64,000 nt of DNA from assembly GCA_016710435.1 (NCBI GenBank), contig JADJVV010000001.1:744001-808000 (forward strand). The letters run 5' to 3'. A program made the position numbers and the translations under genes. Each line of letters begins with the position of its first letter. The stretch's first letter is position 1. Source of the DNA: Hyphomicrobiales bacterium (GTDB lineage Bacteria > Pseudomonadota > Alphaproteobacteria > Rhizobiales > Aestuariivirgaceae). Shown here in pieces: positions 8,535 to 17,865 of this stretch. Below the pieces are notes generated by a model, which was not told where the DNA came from, did not search any database, and saw only the letters and a list, made by a program, of their open reading frames with translations.

Positions 8535-9335
8535 ATGACCGACGGACTGATGAAGGGCCGCCGCGGCCTCGTAATGGGTGTGGCCAACGATCATTCGATC
8601 GCTTGGGGCATCGCCCAGAACCTGGCGAAGCATGGGGCGGAACTGGCCTTCACCTACCAGGGCGAGGCGTTCGGCAAGCGTCTGGCGCCGTTGGCGGAAA
8701 GCGTCGGTTCGAAGATCCTGATCAACTGCGACGTGGAAGACATTGCCTCCGTCGATGCCGCCTTCGCCGAACTGAAGAAGCAGTGGGGCAAGATCGACTT
8801 CCTCGTCCATTCCATCGGCTTCTCCGACAAGAACGAGTTGAAGGGCAAATACGCCGACACGACGCGCGCCAATTTCTCCCGCACAATGGTGATCTCGTGT
8901 TTCTCCTTCACGGAAATCGCCAAGCGCGCCGCCGAGATGATGCCCGACGGCGGCTCGATCCTCACCCTCACCTATGGCGGCTCACAGCGCGTGATGCCGA
9001 ACTACAATGTGATGGGCGTGGCCAAGGCGGCGCTGGAAGCCAGCGTCCGCTATCTCGCCGCCGATTTTGGCCCGCAGGGAATTCGCGTGAATGCGATTTC
9101 CGCAGGCCCCATGCGCACCCTCGCAGGCGCCGGCGTGGGCGATGCCCGCGCCATGTTCAACTACCAGCATGCGCACGCGCCGCTCCGCCGCACGATCACG
9201 CTGGATGAAGTGGGCGGCTCGGCCGTCTACCTGCTCTCGCCGCTGTCCGGCGGTGTCACTGGCGAAATCCATTACGTGGATTCCGGTTACAACATCATCT
9301 CGATGCCGCGGCCTGAAGACCTCGCCAAGGTCTGA
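8535..9335 (+). CDS. fabI: enoyl-ACP reductase (NADH), FabI type
   Basis: SDR-like reductase for the last step of the fatty acid elongation cycle; 266 residues from the ATG at 8535. The cofactor loop is GVANDHSIAWGIA, and the catalytic Tyr-x6-Lys is YNVMGVAK, the hallmark that separates FabI from ordinary SDRs. The frame is open to 8493 inside fabB, but that extension has no family counterpart. Its stop codon abuts the stop codon of the convergent ADH gene with no spacer. A triclosan-type target by family. Confidence 0.93.
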   Translation: MTDGLMKGRRGLVMGVANDHSIAWGIAQNLAKHGAELAFTYQGEAFGKRLAPLAESVGSKILINCDVEDIASVDAAFAELKKQWGKIDFLVHSIGFSDKNELKGKYADTTRANFSRTMVISCFSFTEIAKRAAEMMPDGGSILTLTYGGSQRVMPNYNVMGVAKAALEASVRYLAADFGPQGIRVNAISAGPMRTLAGAGVGDARAMFNYQHAHAPLRRTITLDEVGGSAVYLLSPLSGGVTGEIHYVDSGYNIISMPRPEDLAKV

Positions 9336-10343
9336 TCACCAACCCTCAAGCGCCAGCTTGCCGATCATGCGGCCTTCTTCCAGCGCCGCGTGCGCCGCGA
9401 TGAGGTTGGCCGCGTTGATCTTGCCCATGCGTTTCGTGAGCGTCGTGCGGAGCTTGCCGTCGTCCACGAGGCGCGCCACCGCATCAAGAAGCCGCGCCTG
9501 CTCGCTGATGTCGGCGGTCTTCTCCACGGGCCGCGTGAACATGAATTCCCAGTGGAAGGAAATGCTCTTCGTCTTGAAGGGCGACATGTCGAGCCCGTCG
9601 GCAATCAATCCAAGCCGTCCCTGCGGGGCAATGAGAGCGGCAATGTCCGGTCCATAGGGCTGGGCATTGCTGGTGCAAAAGACCAGGCCAGGCGCTCCGA
9701 CACCGAGTGCCGCAATTTGCGGCGTCAACGGCTGGCTGTGGTCGATCACGTGATGCGCACCCATGTTGCGGCACCACGCCTGCGTTTCCGCCCGTGACGC
9801 CGTGGCGATGATGGTGAGGCCGGTCAATTGCCGCGCCAGCTGGATGGCAATGGAACCCACGCCACCGGCCCCGCCGATGATCAGGATCGCAGCTGCGGCA
9901 CCAGGCACAGGCCGCGCCACGTCCAGCCGGTCGAACAGCATCTCCCAGGCCGTGATGGCGGTCAGCGGCAGAGCAGCGGCCTCTGCCCAATCGAGCGACG
10001 CCGGCTTGTGGCCCACGATGCGGGCATCGACAGCCTGCCGCTCCGCGTTGCTGCCCGGGCGGTCAATGGCGCCCGCATACCAGACCTCATCGCCCACCTT
10101 GAACAGCCCCGCCGCATCCGGACCGACGGCGCGCACAACGCCCGCTGCATCGTATCCCAGCACCTTTGGCCCCGCCGCAGGAGCAGAGCGCTTGCGCACC
10201 TTGGTATCGACCGGGTTCACAGAGACGGCCTTCACATCGACAACAATGTCGTGGCCCGTGGCCACCGGTTCAGGCACGGTCACATCCTCCAGCGCCTTGG
10301 GGTCCGTGACGGGGAGAGACGTGACGTAGCCGGCAGCGCGCAT
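9336..10343 (-). CDS. zinc-type alcohol dehydrogenase-like / quinone oxidoreductase family protein
   Basis: Medium-chain dehydrogenase/reductase of 335 residues. The GroES-like N-terminal domain includes SVNPVDTKVRKR and VLGYDAAGVV, and the nucleotide-binding domain carries IIGGAGGVGSIAIQLA. The structural-zinc cysteine cluster of true alcohol dehydrogenases is absent, as in the zinc-independent quinone-reductase branch (the adh_fam_1 type). The physiological substrate cannot be read from sequence. It is convergent with fabI, and the two stop codons are adjacent. Confidence 0.82.
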   Translation of the reverse strand: MRAAGYVTSLPVTDPKALEDVTVPEPVATGHDIVVDVKAVSVNPVDTKVRKRSAPAAGPKVLGYDAAGVVRAVGPDAAGLFKVGDEVWYAGAIDRPGSNAERQAVDARIVGHKPASLDWAEAAALPLTAITAWEMLFDRLDVARPVPGAAAAILIIGGAGGVGSIAIQLARQLTGLTIIATASRAETQAWCRNMGAHHVIDHSQPLTPQIAALGVGAPGLVFCTSNAQPYGPDIAALIAPQGRLGLIADGLDMSPFKTKSISFHWEFMFTRPVEKTADISEQARLLDAVARLVDDGKLRTTLTKRMGKINAANLIAAHAALEEGRMIGKLALEGW

Positions 10344-10482
10344 GAAGAAACTCCAGAAATTGCAGGGGCAGGAAGAAGAATGTGGAAGCCCGAATATCAG
10401 GCTGCGACCCTAACACAATCGTTGCGCCCCGTGACAACAGCCGCGATAATTCACCTGAAACCAGCTTCAGTGAAAGTGCACC

Positions 10483-11718
10483 ATGACCAGCCACGACCAG
10501 CTTCTCGACAGGTATGCCGAACTCATCATCCGCTCCGGCCTCAACGTGCGGGCGGGACAGCAGGTGCTGATGACGGCGCCTTTGGAGGCCGTGGACCTGG
10601 TGCGCCGCGTCACCTTCCATGCCTACAAGGCGGGCGCTTCTCTTGTGACCACGCTCTACAGCGACGAACAGACCTCGCTCATGCGCTTCCGCCACGGGGC
10701 GGAAACTGCCTTTGATGCCGCTCCCGGCTGGCTGTTCAACGGCATGGCGGAGGCCTTCCGCGATGGTTCCACGGCACGCCTCGCCATCATCGGCGAGGAC
10801 CCGTCCCTCTTGTCGAAGGAGGACCCGGAACACGTCTCGCGTGCCAACCGCGCCCGCTCCAGGGCCTACAAGCCGGTGATCGAGCAGATCACGGGCTTTG
10901 CCACAAACTGGTGCGTCGTCTCGGCGGCGACGCCTTCGCATGCGAAGTCGGTCTTCCCCCAGCTGCCGCCGGAACAGGCGCTCGCCGCCCTCTGGGCCGC
11001 CATTTTCAAATGCACCCGCGCCGACCAGCCTGATCCCGTCGCCGCATGGAAAGACCACAACGCGGCGCTGCATGCCCGCGTGCAAATGCTGAACGCAAAG
11101 CGCTACGCCGCGCTGAAATACAAAGGCCCGGGAACGGACTTCACCCTCGGCCTCGTCGACAATCACGTCTGGGCGGGTGGTGCATCGACGGCGCGCAACG
11201 GCATTCTCTGCAATCCCAACATCCCGTCGGAAGAAGTCTTCACCATGCCGCACCGCGAGCGCGCCGACGGCATCGTGCGGTCGACAAAGCCGCTCTCCTA
11301 TCAGGGCTCGCTGATCGACGGCATCTCGGTACGCTTCGAGAAGGGACGGATCGTCGAAGGCACGGCGGAAAAGGGCGGCGACGTCTTCCGCAAGATGATC
11401 GAAACGGATGAAGGGGCCGCCCGCCTCGGCGAAGTGGCGCTGGTGCCGCACTCCTCGCCCATCTCGGCGTCCGGCATCGTCTTCAACGAAACCCTCTACG
11501 ATGAAAACGCCGCCTCCCATATCGCCGTGGGCCAGGCCTACGCCCAGAACATGGAAGGCACGGCGGAGATGTCGGCAGAACAGAAACTCGCCGCCGGCAT
11601 GAACACCTCACTCATCCACGTGGACTGGATGATCGGCTCGGGCGAACTGAACGTCGATGGCGTGACGAAGGACGGGAAGGCGGAAGCATTGATGCGCAAC
11701 GGCGAATGGGTGGCGTGA
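10483..11718 (+). CDS. M29-family aminopeptidase
   Basis: Metallo-aminopeptidase of the thermophilic AmpS/AmpT/PepS family, 411 residues, close to the usual length of about 410. The N-terminal domain begins LLDRYAELIIRSGLNVRAGQ. The C-terminal catalytic domain contains the metal-ligand stretch NIPSEEVFTMPHRERADG, then ALVPHSSPIS and NETLYDENAASHIAVG, which supply the conserved Glu, His, Tyr and Asp ligands. It is a single gene with no operon partner, ending shortly before a short dispersed-repeat element. Confidence 0.9.
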   Translation: MTSHDQLLDRYAELIIRSGLNVRAGQQVLMTAPLEAVDLVRRVTFHAYKAGASLVTTLYSDEQTSLMRFRHGAETAFDAAPGWLFNGMAEAFRDGSTARLAIIGEDPSLLSKEDPEHVSRANRARSRAYKPVIEQITGFATNWCVVSAATPSHAKSVFPQLPPEQALAALWAAIFKCTRADQPDPVAAWKDHNAALHARVQMLNAKRYAALKYKGPGTDFTLGLVDNHVWAGGASTARNGILCNPNIPSEEVFTMPHRERADGIVRSTKPLSYQGSLIDGISVRFEKGRIVEGTAEKGGDVFRKMIETDEGAARLGEVALVPHSSPISASGIVFNETLYDENAASHIAVGQAYAQNMEGTAEMSAEQKLAAGMNTSLIHVDWMIGSGELNVDGVTKDGKAEALMRNGEWVA

Positions 11719-11760
11719 AGAGGCAGGTGAAATAGATCGCCGGGTAGACAATTACAAATG

Positions 11761-11802
11761 GTCCTCACCCTGAGGAGCCCACGCAGCGGGCCTCAAGGGG
11801 TG
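11761..11802. repeat. short imperfect palindromic dispersed-repeat-like element between convergent genes
   Basis: A roughly 40-nt GC-rich element whose core reads CCCTGAGGAGCCC, then ACGCA, then GCGGGCCTCAAGGG. The arms are imperfectly complementary, so it can form a hairpin. Elements of the form CCTCA-CCTGAGGAGC...GCCTCAAGGG are widespread intergenic repeats in alphaproteobacterial genomes. Only one copy is seen here. It sits between the 3' ends of the M29 peptidase gene and nfeD, where it could also act as a terminator. Confidence 0.5.
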
Positions 11803-11815
11803 TGCAACCCACGCC

Positions 11816-12268
11816 TCAGTCCACCGCCTTCACCTGCAACGTCGCATCTTTCACGCCGGTCACGATCACGGGTGTGCCCTGCGCCATGTCGGGGCCTGTC
11901 ACGTCCCACACGCTGTCATCGATCTTCACCTTGCCGGAGCCGTTGCTGATTGCCTTGAGCAGCGTGGTGCGGCGGCCGATGTAGCCGGTCTGGCGCTGGT
12001 TCAGGTCGGGCTGGTCGCTTTTGGGCCGGTGCTGACCCCGCACATATCGCCAGGACGCCATCACAAGGATGATGGAAAGAACTGCAAAAACAGCAAGTTC
12101 ACCCTGCCAGCTCATATTGTAGGCCGCATTGACGAAGCCCGTAAGCCCCGCCGCGATGGCAAGCCACAGGAGGAAGATACCCGGCATCAGCAACTCGCCA
12201 ATGAGCAGCGCAAGGCCGACGACGAACCAGAACCAGTTGTCGCCGAGGAGAGGGAAGAGATCACCCAT
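11816..12268 (-). CDS. NfeD-family membrane protein (short form)
   Basis: Membrane protein of 150 residues with two or three N-terminal transmembrane helices (WFWFVVGLALLIGELL and a following Gly-rich pair) and a C-terminal soluble OB-fold domain (residues about 85-150) containing GYIGRRTTLLKAISNGSGKV. It lacks the serine-protease domain of long NfeD proteins. It is 25 nt downstream of an SPFH/Band 7 gene; this gene pair is conserved, and NfeD is thought to partner the SPFH protein in membrane microdomain or quality-control functions. Confidence 0.88.
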   Translation of the reverse strand: MGDLFPLLGDNWFWFVVGLALLIGELLMPGIFLLWLAIAAGLTGFVNAAYNMSWQGELAVFAVLSIILVMASWRYVRGQHRPKSDQPDLNQRQTGYIGRRTTLLKAISNGSGKVKIDDSVWDVTGPDMAQGTPVIVTGVKDATLQVKAVD

Positions 12269-12293
12269 GGACGTATCCTTTCAACCCAGCGCC

Positions 12294-13253
12294 TCAGGGC
12301 ATGCTGCGCGGGCGGCGCGGAGCTTCGGGCGCGGGCGGCGCGCCGAAGGCTTCCTTGGCGATTTCCGCGATGCCGCCGATGCTGCCGAGAATCGACGTCG
12401 CATCCACGGGCATCATCAGCACCTTCTGGTTCGGTGACTTCGCAAGAGACTCCAGCGCCTTCACGTAATTGTTGGCGACGAAATAGTTGATGGCCTGCAC
12501 ATTGCCCTTGGCAATGGCCTCGCTCACCACCTGTGTCGCCTTGGCCTCGGCCTCGGCTGCGCGTTCGCGGGCTTCGGCGTCACGGAAGGCGGCTTCCTTG
12601 CGGCCTTCGGCTTCCAGCACGAAGGATTGCTTCTCGCCTTCGGCCTTGAGGATGGCGGCGCTGCGCATGCCCTCGGCTTCGAGAATGGAAGCGCGCTTGT
12701 CGCGCTCGGCCTTCATCTGCCGTGCCATGGAGTCCACGAGGTCGCGCGGCGGGTTGATGTCCTTGATCTCGATGCGTGTCATCTTCACGCCCCACGGCTG
12801 CGTGGCCTGGTCGACGACGCCGAGCAACGAATGATTGATCTGGTCGCGCTGTGACAGAAGGCTGTCCAGCTCCATGGAGCCCATCACGGTGCGGATGTTG
12901 GTCATTGTCATGTTGATGATGGCGTTCTCGACGTCATGCACTTCATAGGCCGCGCGCGCCGCGTTCAGCACCTGGAAGAAGGCCACGCCGTCCACTGTCA
13001 CCATGGCATTGTCGCGGGTGATCACTTCCTGCGACGGCACCGGCATCACACGTTCCATCATGTTGATCTTGTGGCCCACGCGATCGATGAACGGCACGAT
13101 CAGCCCGAGGCCCGGCTCCAGCGTGTGCACATATTTGCCGAAGCGCTCGACCGTGTAGTTGTACCCTTGCGGCACCATGCGGATGGCCCGCAGCAGGTAG
13201 AACACCACCACCGCAAGCAGGATGATGACGAAAATGCCAAGGCCTTCAGGCAT
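12294..13253 (-). CDS. SPFH/Band 7 domain membrane protein (QmcA/stomatin-like)
   Basis: Membrane-anchored stomatin/prohibitin-family protein of 319 residues. One N-terminal transmembrane helix (IFVIILLAVVVFYLL) precedes the SPFH domain, which begins at IRMVPQGYNYTVERFGKY, and a long Ala/Glu-rich coiled coil (about residues 180-245) follows. These proteins oligomerise in the inner membrane and commonly regulate membrane proteases. It is co-directional with and 25 nt upstream of nfeD, forming the standard two-gene unit. Confidence 0.9.
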   Translation of the reverse strand: MPEGLGIFVIILLAVVVFYLLRAIRMVPQGYNYTVERFGKYVHTLEPGLGLIVPFIDRVGHKINMMERVMPVPSQEVITRDNAMVTVDGVAFFQVLNAARAAYEVHDVENAIINMTMTNIRTVMGSMELDSLLSQRDQINHSLLGVVDQATQPWGVKMTRIEIKDINPPRDLVDSMARQMKAERDKRASILEAEGMRSAAILKAEGEKQSFVLEAEGRKEAAFRDAEARERAAEAEAKATQVVSEAIAKGNVQAINYFVANNYVKALESLAKSPNQKVLMMPVDATSILGSIGGIAEIAKEAFGAPPAPEAPRRPRSMP

Positions 13254-13313
13254 GCGAACCTCCGGTTGAATGTCCCGACAATATGGGACGCCCCGGTGAA
13301 TCGCACAAGATTG

Positions 13314-14351
13314 TCAGACCCAGCCGGTGAGTTCTTCCCCGGCAATGGTTTGCAGCATCTGAATGGAACGCGGGGAATCGTTAAGACAAGGCACCACCGA
13401 GAACTGCTCGCCGCCCTTTTCCAGGAAGGTTTCCTTGAGCCCGATCGCCAGTTCCTCCAGCGTCTCCACGCAATCCGAGGCGAAGCCCGGCGAGATGAGA
13501 AGCAGCTTCTTCACCCCCTGCGAAGGAAGCTCTTCCACCGTGTCCTGGGCGTAGGGCTTGAGCCATTCCGCCTTGCCGAAGCGCGACTGGAAGACGACCT
13601 GCAGATCATTCTTCGACATGCCCAGCCGCTCCCGCAGCAGCCGCGCCGTCTTCTGGCACTGGCAATGATAGGGATCGCCCTTGTCGAGATATTCCCTGGG
13701 CAGGCCGTGGAAGGCGACGAGGATGCGGTCCGGCGTCCAGCCCAACTGGTCCATGTGGGCTTTCAGGCTGTCGGCAATGGCGGCGACATAGGCGGGGTGC
13801 GCGAAATAGGGCGGCACCACGCGGATCATCGGCTGCCAGCGCATGGTCAGGAGCTTCTCGTAGACCTTGTCCAGTGCCGTGGCCGTGGTCGCTGCGGAAT
13901 ATTGCGGATAGAGCGGAAACAGCACGATGCGGTCGCAGCCCTGGTCCTTCAGGGCCTGCACCCGCTCCGCCACGGGCGGCAGTCCGTAGCGCATGGCCCA
14001 ATCCACGACCAGAGTGCCGGCACGGCCCAGCGCCGCCGCCAGTTTTTCGGCCTGGGCGCGCGTGAAGGTCTTGAGCGGCGACTCGTTCCGCTCCCGATTC
14101 CAAATCTGCTCATAGGCATGGCCGGATCGTTTCGGCCGCGTTGTGAGAATGATGCCGTTGAGGATCAGCCACCACAGCACCCGGTTCACCTCGATCACGC
14201 GCCTGTCCCAGAGGAACTCCCTCAGGTAGCGGCGCATCGACCAATAATCGGTCGCCTCCGGCGTGCCGAGGTTCAACAGCAGCAGCCCGGTCTTGCGCGA
14301 GGGGATGGGCGGATGGCCCGGCGGCAGGTGGGGATTGGAAATGTCTGGCAT
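13314..14351 (-). CDS. hemH: ferrochelatase
   Basis: Inserts ferrous iron into protoporphyrin IX, the final step of protoheme synthesis; 345 residues. The substrate-binding histidine motif is LVAFHGLPREYLDKGDPYHCQC, shortened here to AFHGLP as key residues, and the acidic metal-path residue lies in the C-terminal PGFASDCVETLEE. The N-terminal GLLLLNLGTPEATD is family-typical. The frame is open further upstream to 14504, but the first 51 residues there are low-complexity and unlike the family, so the ATG at 14351 is chosen. Divergent from a histidine kinase gene. Confidence 0.94.
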   Translation of the reverse strand: MPDISNPHLPPGHPPIPSRKTGLLLLNLGTPEATDYWSMRRYLREFLWDRRVIEVNRVLWWLILNGIILTTRPKRSGHAYEQIWNRERNESPLKTFTRAQAEKLAAALGRAGTLVVDWAMRYGLPPVAERVQALKDQGCDRIVLFPLYPQYSAATTATALDKVYEKLLTMRWQPMIRVVPPYFAHPAYVAAIADSLKAHMDQLGWTPDRILVAFHGLPREYLDKGDPYHCQCQKTARLLRERLGMSKNDLQVVFQSRFGKAEWLKPYAQDTVEELPSQGVKKLLLISPGFASDCVETLEELAIGLKETFLEKGGEQFSVVPCLNDSPRSIQMLQTIAGEELTGWV

Positions 14352-14567
14352 GATCAACTTCAACGGACCGGATTGAGCGCCGGATTGCGCCTCCCTTAGC
14401 GCGGACGACGCGCTCTGCGAAGCCATTGTGCAACACGGCGCGCGCCCCATCGGCACGCATGCCACGCCGTCGGCGCGCACGAATGGCAGCGCCCTCCGCC
14501 GCAAGTCGCGCTAAGCTGCCGCCTGATTCGTTGCCACGGGGGGCCGTGTGATGGACGGGCTGGGATC

Positions 14568-15572
14568 ATGAGGGACACAATACCGGACGGGCTGGAACAT
14601 GCCGGAGCACTGACGCGCCATTGGCGCCAGTTGTTCGCGGCGGCGCTGCTGCTGCTCACAGGCCTCGTCTTCACGGCGGCCGGACGCTTCAACCGCGTCG
14701 ACGTGCCGGACCTTCTTTGGCTCGCGCTCATCATCTTTGCCGCCCTCGCGGTGGCGGCCCAACCCGCCCCTCTCGCCCGCACGCGAACGCCAGCGGCCGA
14801 ACCGGTGCGGGAGACCGCCGGGGAGACGCCCGCATCGCAGGTCATCTTCGCCGCCGCCAGTCATGAACTGCGCACGCCGCTCAACGCCATCGTGGGATTT
14901 TCCGAGTTGTTGCGCGATGCGGAGACATCCGGCACGGGCGGGCGCCAGCGCGAGGAATTTGCCGGCGCCATCGTCAGCAATGCCCGCCAGTTGCAGCAGC
15001 GCCTGAATGACGTTCTGGATGCCAACCGCCTGTCCAGCAAGTCCCTGAACCTCGCCGAGCAGGCCTGTGATCTGGCGGAGATCATCGAGGTGGTGTGCCG
15101 CGACCGCTATGATGCAGCCGCAGCGCGCGGCGTCACCATCGTGGCGCGGATCGCCGATGGCATCGCCTGTCACGGAGACGCCAACCGCCTGCGCCAGGCC
15201 ATCGCCTGCGTGATTGACAACGCCATCGCCTTCTCGCCGGGAGATGGCATCATCAACGTCAACATGCTGCGCGGCGAAGGCGGCGGCCTTGTCGTCACGG
15301 TGACGGATGCGGGGCCTGGCATTTCCCCCGAAGACAGCGCCCGCGCCTTCGAACCTTTCCGCCAACTGGATGAAGGTGCTGCGCGCCACCATGCCGGATT
15401 GGGTCTCGGCCTTTACATCGCCCGGGGCATCCTGCGCCTTCACGGAGGCGACGTGACGCTGGAGAGCAGTCCTGCCGCCGGCACCGAGGTGCGGCTGTTT
15501 ATTCCCGCCGCGCGGGTGAACTGGATGACACTTCCCGCAGCCCCCCTTGCACAAGCAAGCCACGTTGCCTGA
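14568..15572 (+). CDS. orphan sensor histidine kinase with two N-terminal transmembrane segments
   Basis: Membrane histidine kinase, 334 residues. Two hydrophobic helices (about residues 22-38 and 48-64) flank a very short periplasmic loop, so the sensor is probably intramembrane. The dimerisation domain has the H-box ASHELRTPLNAIVGFSELL with the phosphorylated histidine, and the ATPase domain has the N-box VIDNAIAFSPGDG, the G1 box VTDAGPGISPED and the G2 box GLGLGLYIARGIL. No response regulator gene is adjacent. The H-box type is that of PleC/PdhS-like kinases, so a single-domain or diguanylate-cyclase partner elsewhere is possible (inference). Confidence 0.88.
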   Translation: MRDTIPDGLEHAGALTRHWRQLFAAALLLLTGLVFTAAGRFNRVDVPDLLWLALIIFAALAVAAQPAPLARTRTPAAEPVRETAGETPASQVIFAAASHELRTPLNAIVGFSELLRDAETSGTGGRQREEFAGAIVSNARQLQQRLNDVLDANRLSSKSLNLAEQACDLAEIIEVVCRDRYDAAAARGVTIVARIADGIACHGDANRLRQAIACVIDNAIAFSPGDGIINVNMLRGEGGGLVVTVTDAGPGISPEDSARAFEPFRQLDEGAARHHAGLGLGLYIARGILRLHGGDVTLESSPAAGTEVRLFIPAARVNWMTLPAAPLAQASHVA

Positions 15573-15600
15573 CTGCTGATTCTCCGGCACACTTCGTGCC

Positions 15601-16590
15601 ATGGCAAAGACACCGAAACCGTCACCGCGCCGCAAGAATGCGGCCAAGCCCTCCCGCACACCGGCTGCGAAGGCAATCCGCCGCCGCGCCTCCGCCATGA
15701 TGGGTGCAGTCTACGCCGCATCAGCCAAAGGCACCCAGGCCGCGATCTTTGGCGCGCCCCATGGCACCCCCTACAAGACCATCGACAACCGTCCCCATGC
15801 CGGTGCCGCCGACGCGGTGCGAACCGCCCTGGCAAGTGATGCGCTGTGGCTCGACCATTGGGACTTCGATTTCGGCAGCAGGCTTCTGCCCGATCAAGGC
15901 TTCAAGGCCGTCGACCTCGGCGATCTGGCAACAGCAGCAAAGGACGGCAAGGGCAACCGCCGCAAGATCGAGGCACAGACGAAGGCCATCCTCGATGCGG
16001 GCGCCGTGCCCATCATGGTGGGCGGCGACGACAGCGTGCCCATCCCCTTTCTCGCGGGCTTCGCAGGCGGACCACCCATCACCATCGTGCAGATCGATGC
16101 CCATATCGACTGGCGTCAGGAACGCGAGGGCGAGCCCCTCGGCTTTTCCTCCACCATGCGCCGCGCTTCCGAGATGCCCCATGTCTGGCGGATCGTGCAG
16201 GCGGGCGCGCGCGGCATCGGCAGTGCCCGGCAGGGTGAAGTGGACACCGCCATCGCCTGGGGTGCGCGCATCGTGCCCGGAAACACGCTGCATCGCGACG
16301 GCGTTGAAAGCGTGCTGCAACATGTCGAGCCGGATTCGACCTGTGTCATCTCCCTCGACCTTGATGTGCTGGATTCCTCGGTGATGCCGGCGGTGGCCTA
16401 TCCGTCGCCTGGCGGTCTCTCATTCCTGCAGGTGACAAACCTGATCGCCGGCATTGCCGCCAAGGCGCGGATCGGCGGTTTTGCCATGGTGGAATTCGTA
16501 CCCGCCAAGGACCGCAACAGTGTTGCCGCCCTGGTGGCGGGGCGGATTGCCATGCATGTGCTCCACCACATCGCCAAGCAGGCGCGGTGA
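15601..16590 (+). CDS. ureohydrolase (agmatinase/arginase family) with altered metal motif GGDDS
   Basis: Manganese ureohydrolase-fold protein of 329 residues. Motif 2 (DAHIDWRQ) and motif 3 (SLDLDVLDSS) carry the expected Asp/His ligands. Motif 1 reads VGGDDSVPIP instead of the usual GGDHS, so the first histidine ligand is an aspartate. The N-terminal 60 residues are Lys/Arg/Ala-rich and longer than in typical agmatinases. The substrate could be agmatine or another guanidino compound. It overlaps the downstream chromate-transporter GTG by 4 nt, which may reflect only close packing. Confidence 0.8.
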   Translation: MAKTPKPSPRRKNAAKPSRTPAAKAIRRRASAMMGAVYAASAKGTQAAIFGAPHGTPYKTIDNRPHAGAADAVRTALASDALWLDHWDFDFGSRLLPDQGFKAVDLGDLATAAKDGKGNRRKIEAQTKAILDAGAVPIMVGGDDSVPIPFLAGFAGGPPITIVQIDAHIDWRQEREGEPLGFSSTMRRASEMPHVWRIVQAGARGIGSARQGEVDTAIAWGARIVPGNTLHRDGVESVLQHVEPDSTCVISLDLDVLDSSVMPAVAYPSPGGLSFLQVTNLIAGIAAKARIGGFAMVEFVPAKDRNSVAALVAGRIAMHVLHHIAKQAR

Positions 16591-17852
16591 CGGAGGCCTC
16601 GCCCTCGCCAACGCGTGTGTTCCTGCGGATCGGCCTCCTCTCTTTCGGCGGGCCTGCCGGCCAGATTGCGCTGCTTCACCGGGAACTGGTGGAGGAGCGG
16701 CAGTGGTTGCGCGAACGGGATTTCCTCGCCGCCCTCAATTTCTGCATGCTGCTGCCGGGTCCGGAAGCGATGCAGCTTGCGACCTATGCCGGATGGAAGC
16801 AGGGCGGCGTGCGCGGCGGACTGATCGCCGGGCTTCTCTTCGTCCTGCCGGGCGCGGCCGTGATCTTCGCGCTGGCAGCGGTCTACATCCTGTTCGGCAC
16901 CGTGCCTTTCGTCGCCGCCATTCTGTGGGGCATGAAGGCGGCCGTGCTGGCGATAGTGCTGGAGGCCCTGCTGAAGGTATCGCGCCGCGCCCTCACGTCG
17001 GCGGCCGACTGGATCACGGCGGCGCTGGCCTTCGTCGCCCTCTTTGCCTTCGCGCTCCCCTTTCCGCTTGTCGTGCTGCTGGCGGGAATGGCGGGTTTCC
17101 TGCAACGCGGGGATGGAGCGCCTGATGTCATTGCCGTCCCGCGTCCCTCCCGCACGGCCACGCTGCGCACCCTCGCGACAGGGCTGTTCGTGTGGCTTGC
17201 GCCGCTGGCGGCCCTGCATCTCCTGCCCGGCAGCGATCACATCTATGCAAAACTGGGCCGCATGTTTTCCGTGCTCGCCATCGTCACCTTCGGCGGAGCC
17301 TATGCCGCCCTCACCTCGCTCGGTCAGACCATGGTGGAGCAGACGGGATGGCTCACCACCCGCGAGATGGTGGACGCCTTGGCGCTGGCGGAAACAACGC
17401 CGGGACCGCTCATCCTAGTGGGCCAGTTCGTGGCCTTCCTCGCCGCCGCGAAACAGGAGGGCAGCCTGTGGTCTGGCCTCGCGGGCGGAGTGGTTTTCCT
17501 GTGGATGACTTTCGCGCCCTGCTTCCTGTGGATTTTTGCGGGCGCCCCCTGGATCAATTACCTGCAATCGCGCCCGCGCCTCGCCGCCGCCCTCTCCCGC
17601 ATCACGGCGGCGGTTGTCGGCGTCATCCTGAACCTCAGCCTCTGGTTCGGCCTGCATGTGCTCTTTGCGAAAGTGGAACGCCTGCCGGGACCCGTGCCCC
17701 TGTGGTGGCCGGAGCTTGCGGGCTTCGACCCGGCTTCGGCCGTGCTGGCGCTGCTGGCCGGTGTTGCCCTGCTCTGGGCGAAGCTGGGCATTCCCAAAAC
17801 GCTGGCCTTGGCGGCAATGGCCGGGCTAATATGGCAGCTTGTCGTCAACTGA
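16587..17852 (+). CDS. chrA: chromate transporter, ChrA family (two-domain form)
   Basis: Membrane transporter of 421 residues built from two homologous CHR domains. The N-domain signature SFGGPAGQIALLHRELVEERQWL and the motif PGPEAMQLATYAGW (shown as key stretches) are followed by the C-domain copy FGGAYAALTSLGQTM and ETTPGPLILVGQFVAF. About ten to twelve hydrophobic helices are evident. It starts at a GTG overlapping the upstream ureohydrolase stop. Family members export chromate; in genomes without chromate exposure their native anion is often unknown. Confidence 0.88.
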   Translation: MTEASPSPTRVFLRIGLLSFGGPAGQIALLHRELVEERQWLRERDFLAALNFCMLLPGPEAMQLATYAGWKQGGVRGGLIAGLLFVLPGAAVIFALAAVYILFGTVPFVAAILWGMKAAVLAIVLEALLKVSRRALTSAADWITAALAFVALFAFALPFPLVVLLAGMAGFLQRGDGAPDVIAVPRPSRTATLRTLATGLFVWLAPLAALHLLPGSDHIYAKLGRMFSVLAIVTFGGAYAALTSLGQTMVEQTGWLTTREMVDALALAETTPGPLILVGQFVAFLAAAKQEGSLWSGLAGGVVFLWMTFAPCFLWIFAGAPWINYLQSRPRLAAALSRITAAVVGVILNLSLWFGLHVLFAKVERLPGPVPLWWPELAGFDPASAVLALLAGVALLWAKLGIPKTLALAAMAGLIWQLVVN

Positions 17853-17865
17853 CCTGGAGATCAAG

